A stretch of DNA of 5,545 nucleotides. Origin: Candidatus Benthicola azotiphorus. Lineage in GTDB: Bacteria; Gemmatimonadota; Gemmatimonadetes; Palauibacterales; Palauibacteraceae. The position numbers were made by a program, and so were the translations under genes. The notes below the pieces were generated by a model. It was not told the origin of the DNA and ran no database searches. It was given only the letters and a program-made list of their open reading frames with translations. Positions 1-4,997 of the stretch are shown one piece after another. Location: NCBI GenBank assembly GCA_947581745.1, contig CANPVW010000028.1, forward strand, positions 1-5,545. The letters run 5' to 3'. Each line of letters starts with the position of its first letter. Position 1 is the first letter of the stretch.

Positions 1-405
1 CGGCCGTCCCGAGAACGTGTAGCACCAGGTCTCGCCCTCCAGCACCACCTCCCCGTCATCTCTCACGACCTCGATCGCGAGCTGCGTGACCGGCTTCACA
101 TCATGGACCTTCAGCACCTTCGCGGTGGCGGTGATCGTGTCTCCGATGAAGACGGGTGCCGTGAACTTCCAGTCCTGGCTGAGGAAGACGGTCCCGGGAC
201 CGGGCATGTCCATCGCCACCAGGGCGTGGAGCAGTCCCGTGGTCAGTCCCCCCTGCACGACCAGCCGGCCGAACTTCGTGCCGGCAGCGAACTCCTCGTC
301 GAAGTGGAGTGGATTCCGATCGCCGGTGATCCGGGCGTAGGACTCCACGTGCTCGGCCGTCAGGGTGAGGCTGCGGGTAGCGGTATCTCCGACTGCGACC
401 TTCAT
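1..405 (-). CDS. MaoC-like (R)-specific enoyl-CoA hydratase family protein, C-terminus cut by window edge
   Basis: Hot-dog-fold MaoC/PhaJ-type dehydratase; relatives hydrate trans-2-enoyl-CoA to (R)-3-hydroxyacyl-CoA in the cytoplasm. The 135 visible residues begin MKVAVGDTATRSLTLTAEHV and carry the hydratase motif ARITGDRNPLHFDEEF at about 24-39. D29 and H34 match the catalytic Asp/His of PhaJ, and N31-P32 the conserved NP between them. The segment GRLVVQGGLTTGLL (about 46-59) corresponds to the helix following the active site. The frame is open to base 1, so only a few C-terminal residues are probably missing (family about 140-150 aa). The ATG at 405-403 has GGAGGAAGG about 6 nt upstream. 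It follows the monooxygenase gene by about 40 nt and is probably the last visible gene of the same operon. The family is clear; the substrate is unknown, and some MaoC-like proteins are not enoyl-CoA hydratases. Confidence 0.9.
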   Translation of the reverse strand, partial: MKVAVGDTATRSLTLTAEHVESYARITGDRNPLHFDEEFAAGTKFGRLVVQGGLTTGLLHALVAMDMPGPGTVFLSQDWKFTAPVFIGDTITATAKVLKVHDVKPVTQLAIEVVRDDGEVVLEGETWCYTFSGRP

Positions 406-426
406 TTGCGACCTTCCTCCGGTTGT

Positions 427-445
427 TTCGCGGGTGAGCCGCGAA
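427..445 (-). other. Intercistronic hairpin directly after the monooxygenase stop codon
   Basis: On the transcribed strand a perfect 7-bp inverted repeat (TTCGCGG, loop CTCAC, CCGCGAA) starts at the base after the TGA stop at 448-446. No T-run follows it, and the MaoC ribosome binding site lies some 10 nt further on. It is therefore more likely an mRNA-stabilising or attenuating hairpin than a full intrinsic terminator. The repeat is seen directly; its function is inferred. Confidence 0.45.
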
Positions 446-1639
446 TCAGCTCGCCCGCGAGACCTGCAGCGCCGGTGCGCCCACGACCGCCTGGCCGAGA
501 GAGCGAGTGGCGTCCACGAGGGTATTCATCTCCCGGGCCAGGGCCAGGTGCTGGATCTTGACCTGCTCCATGTTCCATTCGAACGATGCGATCTGGTCCG
601 TCACCTCGAACAGTCCCTGGACTCGCTCGTCACGCGACGCCTGATAGGCGGCGAGTGCGGCGTCACCGCCCTCGAGCACGGCCCGGGACAGGAACTCCGA
701 TTCTCGAAGCGCATCGGTGATGCCGTGCGCGGTGAGCGGATCCCGGAAATAGCCGGCATCCCCCACCAGCGCCCAGCCCGGTCCGGCCGCCGGGCGCAGA
801 AAACCGCGCTTGCCGGCGAACGCCCTGAGCCTTCCCGGGCCCTCGCTCCGCGCGACACGGCGCGCCAGGTCCGAGGATACGTCCCCCAGAAGCTCGTGGT
901 AGAGCGCCTCCAGTCCGTCGGCGCGGCCGCCCTCGAACCGGGCCTGAGGCATCGAGGCGAACACGCACGTCTCGCCGCCGTTGGTCGGGATGGAGCCGAC
1001 CGCCGCTCCGGTTTCGTAGTACCAGTGATACCCGTCCAGTCCCAGGTCCTTCCAGTACCCGTAGATCGAAGCCGTGGCGTGGCCGGCGGTACGTATCGGC
1101 TCGAGTTCTAGGATCCGAGCGATTCGCGACCTGATGCCGTCCGCTCCTATGACGAGGTCGGCCTCCACCCGGGTCACCCGCCGGTCGGCTCCCGAGAGCT
1201 GCGCGCCCCGGACCCGGCCGCTGTCATCCCGGATGAGGTCGACCACCGCCTGTCCGTGGACGACGGCCGCTCCGGCGTCGGCGGCGGCGTCGACCAGGAT
1301 CGCATCGAGAACGGTTCGGCGTGGCGCGTAGAGGGTGTCCACTCCGTCCCGTTCCTTTATCGGGATCTCGACGGTCTCGTCGCCGTAGTGGAAGGTGGTC
1401 TTGCCGATAGCCTGGGCTCCGGACGCGCGCACCGCTTCCAGAAGGCCCCAGCGGTGCAGCTGGAGCACGCCCCCCCGCATCAGCGCGTGCGTGGACAGGG
1501 TGTCGCTCCCTCGCCGGCTCGGGTCCACCACCAGCACCCGCAGCCCGCCTCGCGCCAGCAGCATGGCGGTCGACGCACCCGCGCAACGCGCGCCGGCGAT
1601 GATCACGTCATAGCGAGTCCGCTCCAGTCGCCTGGACAT
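446..1639 (-). CDS. FAD-dependent monooxygenase / geranylgeranyl-reductase-like flavoprotein
   Basis: A 397-aa flavoprotein of the p-hydroxybenzoate-hydroxylase-like superfamily (FAD_binding_3 / geranylgeranyl-reductase group), expected to oxidise or reduce an organic substrate using FAD and NAD(P)H. An N-terminal Rossmann motif VIIAGARCAGAS at about 12-23 has Arg in place of the second glycine of GxGxxG, a form common in this subgroup. D39 ends the second strand as the FAD ribose ligand. The DG motif is LVIGADGIRSR (D167-G168) and the GD motif is WALVGDAGYFRDP (G293-D294, P301), followed by HGITDAL. The C-terminal 60 residues are helical. The ATG at 1639-1637 is preferred because GAGGAGG lies just upstream and the gene then starts 11 nt after the preceding stop. 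The frame stays open further upstream, to about 2017, but that extension lies inside the neighbouring gene. Substrate unknown. Confidence 0.9.
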   Translation of the reverse strand: MSRRLERTRYDVIIAGARCAGASTAMLLARGGLRVLVVDPSRRGSDTLSTHALMRGGVLQLHRWGLLEAVRASGAQAIGKTTFHYGDETVEIPIKERDGVDTLYAPRRTVLDAILVDAAADAGAAVVHGQAVVDLIRDDSGRVRGAQLSGADRRVTRVEADLVIGADGIRSRIARILELEPIRTAGHATASIYGYWKDLGLDGYHWYYETGAAVGSIPTNGGETCVFASMPQARFEGGRADGLEALYHELLGDVSSDLARRVARSEGPGRLRAFAGKRGFLRPAAGPGWALVGDAGYFRDPLTAHGITDALRESEFLSRAVLEGGDAALAAYQASRDERVQGLFEVTDQIASFEWNMEQVKIQHLALAREMNTLVDATRSLGQAVVGAPALQVSRAS

Positions 1640-1650
1640 TTGCTCCCTCC

Positions 1651-2913
1651 TCAGGCTGTTCGGGCGAGCAGCGGCCCGGAAGCCGCGCGATCCAGGTAAG
1701 CGGCCAGATGGCCGCTCAGGTCGCGCGCGTCGGCGCCGGCTCCGTCGATCAGGCTCGACTTCCGGCGCCGCAGGAACGGCAGGCCCAACAGGTAAACGCC
1801 CGGCGATTCCACGACGCCTCCGTCGTGCCGGATGCGGCCCTTGCGATCCAGTACGTCCAGGTCGAGCCACGAGTAGTCGGGGCGATAGCCCGTCGCCCAG
1901 AGGATCGTCCTGATCCTGCTGAGGTCCACGCCGAGCGGAGGGGAGGTTTCGACCCTCGTAGGCTCGAAGCGGTGCGGCGGATCGACCTCTCCGTCCAGTC
2001 CGTTGTCGGTCGCCCATTCATCGATCCTGTCGAGCAAACGGTTCATCTTCAGGTCGGACATCGCGCACTGGTTCGGCAGCGATCCCGAGAACTGCGCCCG
2101 GTCGCCCTGAATGCCCGCGAGACGCCCGACGAGTTCGACGCCCAGCCCGCTCAGGGTGTTGAGGTCGAGGTTCCTGCGGTCGTCCGAACCGACGAGCTGC
2201 AGGGACGGCACGTTGCGGGCGCGCAGGATGGAGTCCACCTCCTCGTAGCCCTCATCGAGCACGCCGGTCTTGTCCATCCACCACTTGATGTCCAGTCCCC
2301 GGTAGACCCTGGGCACCCGGATGTGCTCACCGACGGCCAGGGTGACGGGCCGGCCGAAGCGCTGGAGTTCTTCTGCGATCTGCGTCCCCGAGGCGGAAGC
2401 CCCGACGACCAGGACGCCGCCATCCGCCAGCTGGGCCGGATTCCGGTAGTTCATCGGAGTCAGCATGTCGATCCGGCTCGGGACCGCCCCGGCGATGGCC
2501 GGGACGTTCGGTATGTTGCAGGCGCCGGTCGCGATGACGACGGTCTGGCAACGCCAGGTGCCGCGGTTCGTCACCACCTCGTATCCATCGTGTGCCGGGC
2601 GCACCGAGGTCACCGTGGTCCGGGTCTGCACGGGCGCGGAGATCAGGTCGGCGTACCGCTCGAGAAACTCGATCGTCTCGGGCATCGTCCGATACCCGTC
2701 CGGATCGTCTCCCTGATAGCGGTAGCCGGGCAGCCGGCTCTGCCAGTTCGGTGTGAGCAGCCGCAGCGAATCCCACCGCTCGGTCCTCCACGTGTTCGCC
2801 ACCTCACCGCGCTCGAGGACCACGTGGTCGATCGAGCGCTCGGTGAGGCAGCGGCTCATGGCCAGCCCGGCGTGGCCGGCTCCGAGGATGACGGTTGAAA
2901 TACGCATGACCAT
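1651..2913 (-). CDS. CzcO/FMO-like NAD(P)- and FAD-dependent oxidoreductase
   Basis: A 420-aa two-dinucleotide-binding flavoprotein of the COG2072 (CzcO, flavin-containing monooxygenase-like) group. The FAD Rossmann motif is GAGHAG at 11-16 with E34 as the likely ribose ligand. WRTERWDSLRLLTP (42-55) is a family hallmark, and VIATGA lies near 126-131. The NADP Rossmann motif is VLVVGASASG (about 167-176), and the late ATGY motif is ILWATGYRPDY (about 337-347). The usual FMO fingerprint His before YRxP is replaced (MLTPMNYRNP), as I recall for this subfamily. The segment VYRGLDIKWWMDKTGVLDE is also typical. Two starts are possible: ATG at 2913 or ATG at 2907 (MRISTVILG), the latter with GAGA 6 nt upstream; neither ribosome binding site is strong. 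It lies 21 nt after the osmC-like gene and 11 nt before the second flavoprotein, so co-transcription is likely. The substrate is not predictable, and names mentioning K+ transport in databases are misleading. Confidence 0.88.
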   Translation of the reverse strand: MVMRISTVILGAGHAGLAMSRCLTERSIDHVVLERGEVANTWRTERWDSLRLLTPNWQSRLPGYRYQGDDPDGYRTMPETIEFLERYADLISAPVQTRTTVTSVRPAHDGYEVVTNRGTWRCQTVVIATGACNIPNVPAIAGAVPSRIDMLTPMNYRNPAQLADGGVLVVGASASGTQIAEELQRFGRPVTLAVGEHIRVPRVYRGLDIKWWMDKTGVLDEGYEEVDSILRARNVPSLQLVGSDDRRNLDLNTLSGLGVELVGRLAGIQGDRAQFSGSLPNQCAMSDLKMNRLLDRIDEWATDNGLDGEVDPPHRFEPTRVETSPPLGVDLSRIRTILWATGYRPDYSWLDLDVLDRKGRIRHDGGVVESPGVYLLGLPFLRRRKSSLIDGAGADARDLSGHLAAYLDRAASGPLLARTA

Positions 2914-2934
2914 TCTCGTAATCCGAGCCGGAGC

Positions 2935-3495
2935 TCAGTTTACCTCGACCGTGACGTTGGTCGGGTTCGTGATGACGTCGTACACGGCGGAGCGCTTCTG
3001 AGACTGGGCGACGATGGCCCGGATCTCATCCGGCGTCGCATCGGCATCGATCTCGTACTTCACCTTGATGCCGCTGAAGCCGTTCCGGACGTCGGGGTCG
3101 ATCCCGAGGATGCCCTGGATGTCCATCGCGCCCTCGAGCGTGGCCTTCACGGAGCGGAGCTGGATCTCACGGTTCTGCGCGACCGCGGCGATCCCGGCCG
3201 ACAGGCAGCCCGCGAGGCCGGCCAGCACGAGCTCCACCGGAGTGGCCCCGTTGTCCTCGGAAGCGAAGATCTCCGGGTGGTCCGTGTCGTACTGGTACGT
3301 CGTGCGGTGGCTCTGCTCCTGCCCGAGGCCGAAGAAGCGCTCCACCGTCGAGCGGCTGTGCGTGCCCTTCACCCACTCACAGGTGGCCCGCCACGAGAAC
3401 TGGGCGGCTTCCGGCATCGCGGTCAGAGCCTCACGTGCCTCGAGCAGCGCTCCGACGTTGACTCCGTTGTCCACAGGTGCGGTCATCGTGCTCAT
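2935..3495 (-). CDS. OsmC-family protein, single conserved Cys
   Basis: A 186-aa OsmC/Ohr-like protein; the family contains thiol peroxidases that reduce organic hydroperoxides in the cytoplasm, though many members are uncharacterised. The core motif DNGATPVELVLAGLAGCLS (about 81-99) contains the conserved first Cys, C97. The helix that usually bears the second cysteine reads SQKRSAVYDVITNP (165-178), with Ser169 at the expected Cys position. The standard two-Cys peroxidase cycle is therefore not possible; C39 is a further cysteine outside the motif. The start at 3495 is chosen over the in-frame ATG at 3543 because AGGAGG sits 5 nt upstream of 3495 and the extra 16 residues (MSRSPKHEPV...) look non-native. 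It is the first gene of the minus-strand operon and is divergent from the 97-aa gene at 3669. The family call is firm; peroxidase activity is doubtful. Confidence 0.9.
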   Translation of the reverse strand: MSTMTAPVDNGVNVGALLEAREALTAMPEAAQFSWRATCEWVKGTHSRSTVERFFGLGQEQSHRTTYQYDTDHPEIFASEDNGATPVELVLAGLAGCLSAGIAAVAQNREIQLRSVKATLEGAMDIQGILGIDPDVRNGFSGIKVKYEIDADATPDEIRAIVAQSQKRSAVYDVITNPTNVTVEVN

Positions 3496-3585
3496 GTCTT
3501 CCTCCTGGTTGCGTACTGGTTCGTGCTTCGGTGATCGACTCATCCAGGTATGCGGACAAGCCGCTCGAAACCGGACACAGCCCGC

Positions 3586-3616
3586 TTGACTCGAACTCTG
3601 CCGGGGGGCGTTATTG
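3586..3616 (+). promoter_or_regulatory. Possible sigma70-type promoter for the 3669 gene
   Basis: TTGACT at 3586-3591 is a good -35 match. A weak -10 candidate (GTTATT or TTATTG, 3610-3616) follows after 18-19 nt, in the only AT-leaning patch of the divergent intergenic region. The start codon is about 50 nt downstream. The -10 is poor and the host sigma factor is unknown, so this is tentative. No convincing promoter for the opposite-strand operon was found in 3496-3668. Confidence 0.3.
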
Positions 3617-3668
3617 GGGCGGCTCTGCCGTCCCGGCGCTGCCGGAAACCCGAGGAGGAGAGACTCAG

Positions 3669-3962
3669 ATGAGGATGATGCTGAGATGGACGGTCCCGGT
3701 GGAGAGGGGCAACGCGGCCGTCGAGGATGGGTCGATGGGCCGGGTCATAGAGTCGCTGGTCGAGCTGCTGCAGCCCGAGGCGGCCTACTTCATGCCCGAG
3801 GGTGGAGAGCGGTCGGGGATGATGTTCTTCGACATGGCCGACCCATCCGAGATTGCACAGATCGCGGAGCGACTCTTCCTGAGCTTCGATGCGGCGGTCG
3901 AGTTCGTGCCGGTCATGAACTCGGACGATCTGAAGAAGGCTCTCGCGAAGCTGTCGTCGTAG
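3669..3962 (+). CDS. Small hypothetical protein, predicted ferredoxin-like (dimeric alpha/beta barrel) fold
   Basis: A 97-aa cytoplasmic protein without a signal peptide or cysteines. I recognise the general type (similar uncharacterised proteins starting MRMMLK.. occur in GC-rich bacteria) but cannot give a function. The pattern reads strand (MRMMLRWTVP), helix (about 13-35), strand (EAAYFMPEGG), strand (GMMFFDMA), helix (DPSEIAQIAERLFLSF), strand (AVEFVPVM), and a short C-terminal helix. This beta-alpha-beta-beta-alpha-beta order suits a ferredoxin-like or dimeric alpha/beta barrel domain. The start at 3669 is set by GAGGAGGAG about 9 nt upstream; the frame is open further left, but that part overlaps the divergent promoter region. 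It is transcribed away from the osmC-like gene and may be co-transcribed with the small genes downstream. Confidence 0.8.
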   Translation: MRMMLRWTVPVERGNAAVEDGSMGRVIESLVELLQPEAAYFMPEGGERSGMMFFDMADPSEIAQIAERLFLSFDAAVEFVPVMNSDDLKKALAKLSS

Positions 3963-3989
3963 TCGCTCCGGACATTCACGAAGAGGAAC

Positions 3990-4106
3990 ATGCGACTGCC
4001 GCCTGTCTGGCCGTTCGCGATACTGATGGCCGGATCGGTGGCGGCGTTCGGTCCGCACGCCACGTCCGAGGGTCGAAAGCCCGTCCTGTCCCAGCCCGAT
4101 CGATGA
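3990..4106 (+). CDS. Tentative 38-aa membrane or secreted small protein
   Basis: A short frame starting ATG at 3990 with AAGAGGA close upstream, 27 nt after the 3669-3962 gene. The 38 residues begin MRLPPVWPFAILMAGSVAAF, giving a hydrophobic segment at about 5-20 after one Arg. A polar tail (HATSEGRKPVLSQPDR) ends at TGA 4104-4106. The layout resembles a signal peptide or single-span small membrane protein. No family is recognised. It could instead be a chance frame or the remnant of a longer gene: after the TGA the frame continues only 11 codons to TAG. The rest of 4107-4185 shows nothing else. Confidence 0.35.
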   Translation: MRLPPVWPFAILMAGSVAAFGPHATSEGRKPVLSQPDR

Positions 4107-4185
4107 CTTCGTCTGCCTGCGGGTACATCACTCGGGCGATAGCACACCAGGAATCATGCTCAACCCGCACGGAGGACGGTCCGCC

Positions 4186-4365
4186 ATGATCGAGTGCACG
4201 AAGCGAGACGATCTTCGACCCATGTGCCCGCATTGCTCGACCGAGCTGCGGAACGTGTGGTATCAGCCACTTTCGGGGATCATGGGACGACGGTTCATCT
4301 ACTTCTGCGGCACCTGCCGGAAGGTGCTGGGGATCTCGCACCGCAAGGGCTTCTGGATGGGGTAG
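4186..4365 (+). CDS. Small zinc-ribbon protein
   Basis: A 59-aa protein with two zinc knuckles, CPHC at 14-17 and CGTC at 41-44, separated by 23 residues that contain an aromatic/basic segment (MGRRFIYF). The conserved-looking tail KVLGISHRKGFWMG follows. This is the layout of a treble-clef or rubredoxin-like zinc ribbon, usually structural or for nucleic acid or protein binding; the partner is unknown. The ATG at 4186 is preferred because GGAGG lies 10 nt upstream. The in-frame ATG at 4156 would add ten residues (MLNPHGGRSA) with only a weak AGGA. The stop codon runs into a terminator-like hairpin. The gene is convergent with the selenoprotein gene that ends at 4409. Confidence 0.75.
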   Translation: MIECTKRDDLRPMCPHCSTELRNVWYQPLSGIMGRRFIYFCGTCRKVLGISHRKGFWMG

Positions 4366-4384
4366 CCGACCGCTCACGGTCGGC
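4365..4384 (+). terminator. Hairpin between convergent genes, likely terminator
   Basis: A perfect 8-bp stem, GCCGACCG / CGGTCGGC, with loop CTCA. It begins at the last base of the zinc-ribbon TAG, and GGG/CCC outside a one-base mismatch can extend it. It lies between genes ending at 4365 (+) and 4409 (-), so it could serve both directions. No T-run follows on either strand, so it would be an atypical GC-rich terminator. Confidence 0.55.
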
Positions 4385-4408
4385 CACCCTGTCCTGCCGG
4401 ACCCCGAC

Positions 4409-4987
4409 TCAGCCGGCTCGCGCCTCGGCAAACGACGCGTCGGCGGGAATCTCGTCCGGCGGCAGGCCGGAGACCGCCTCCATGCGGCCGCTGAAGTTGA
4501 AGAAGGACGCGAGGGCCGTGATCTCCCAGATCGCCGACTCGCTCCACCCGCTCTCCCGCAGCGACGCGATGTCATCCTCGCCCACGAAGCTCGGCGTCTC
4601 GGTCAGCTTGCTGGCGTAGCGGAGCAGGGCTCTCGTGCCCGGATCCAGGTCGTACTCGGGCCACGTGGTGGCGAATTCGTGGCCCAGGTGCTCATCTCCG
4701 GTGAGGCGACGAACCGCCGCCGAATGAAGGCCCAGTCAGGGCGCGCCGCCCACCTTTCCGTTGACGACCGTCGCCAGCATCTCGCGTTGCAGCCGGCTGA
4801 GCGGTGACGACCCGCGAAGGTGCAGGTAGCTGTACAGCGAGCCGGCCGGCCGGGCGACCCGGAGGTCCACCGCGAGTACCTGATAGACCCCCGGCACGAC
4901 GCCGCCGTACTGACCCCGTACCCACCGAAAGAAGAGCTTGCGCAGACCTCCGGCCTTTTCCGGAGGGACCGTCAGGATGTTCGTCAT
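4409..4987 (-). CDS. AhpD-like / carboxymuconolactone-decarboxylase-fold selenoprotein (UGA-interrupted)
   Basis: A 192-residue AhpD-like peroxidase-related protein read through an in-frame UGA as selenocysteine at residue 84. Family members are all-helical and use a Cys in CxxxH, with a Glu 15 residues upstream, to reduce peroxides or handle other thiol-redox substrates. Here residues 66-89 contain REMLATVV, then GGAP, then the UGA, then LGLHSAAVRR. E69, Sec84 and H88 therefore match Glu118, Cys133 and His137 of mycobacterial AhpD in spacing. After the UGA the same frame runs 108 codons of family-like sequence (DLDPGTRALLRYASKLTETP, then the helix ITALASFFNFSGRM) to TGA at 4411-4409. The protein has no cysteine at all, and the CxxC partner position (residue 81) is Gly. 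The ATG at 4987 has GAGGAG about 7 nt upstream, overlapping the stop of the TTHB210-like gene. A default caller would give only an 83-aa ORF (4736-4987). The alternatives are a nonsense mutation or a sequencing error. Confidence 0.85.
4705..4721 (-). promoter_or_regulatory. Candidate bacterial SECIS element (apical stem-loop)
   Basis: In the mRNA, GGCGGCG-GUU-CGUCGCC forms a 7-bp stem with one G-U pair and a GUU loop. Opening the top pair gives loop GGUUC. The loop G is 21 nt after the UGA, within the roughly 16-37 nt expected for bSECIS elements, and a G at the start of a small apical loop fits the known consensus and the GU of the E. coli fdhF element. A lower helix between UUCAU (4728-4724) and AUGAG (4695-4691) is possible across an asymmetric internal loop. 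The pairing is seen in the sequence; SelB recognition is inferred. Confidence 0.7.
4736..4738 (-). other. In-frame UGA, predicted selenocysteine codon (Sec84)
   Basis: TGA on the minus strand, in frame with both halves of the AhpD-like gene. It sits at the position of the catalytic Cys of the family CxxxH motif, four residues before H88 and fifteen after E69. The coding signature and family similarity are intact on both sides, with no frame change. Confidence 0.82.
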
Positions 4988-4997
4988 GCGCTTCTCC

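Noticed and set aside
365..1111. Plus-strand frame of 248 codons opposite the FAD monooxygenase
   Set aside because: It has no recognisable domain or ribosome binding site and lies antisense to a gene with clear FAD motifs.
1640..2017. N-terminal extension of the FAD monooxygenase frame
   Set aside because: It overlaps the coding end of the upstream flavoprotein and is low-complexity Arg/Pro-rich. The start at 1639 has a strong ribosome binding site and family-like N-terminus.
1708..2898. Long plus-strand frame of 396 codons opposite the FMO-like gene
   Set aside because: The translation shows no family motif and is rich in Arg/Pro/Val/Asp. The minus strand carries complete Rossmann and ATGY motifs. 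It is a GC-driven antisense shadow.
3540..4058. Minus-strand frame of 172 codons opposite the 97-aa gene
   Set aside because: It has no domain signature and is very Arg/His-rich, whereas the plus-strand gene has a strong ribosome binding site and a regular fold pattern.
4104..4106. TGA ending the 38-aa small frame as a second selenocysteine codon
   Set aside because: The frame runs only 11 further codons, with no family similarity or Cys-equivalent motif, so there is no reason to read it as Sec.
3976..4575. Minus-strand frame of 199 codons across the zinc-ribbon and selenoprotein 3' regions
   Set aside because: It is Ser/Arg/Pro-rich with no motif, crosses the convergent hairpin and overlaps better supported genes on both strands.
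4736..4987. A stand-alone 83-aa protein ending at the TGA, or a pseudogene made of two fragments
   Set aside because: It would end just before the catalytic motif, while the same frame continues with family-typical sequence and a SECIS-like hairpin. A selenocysteine readthrough explains both halves better.
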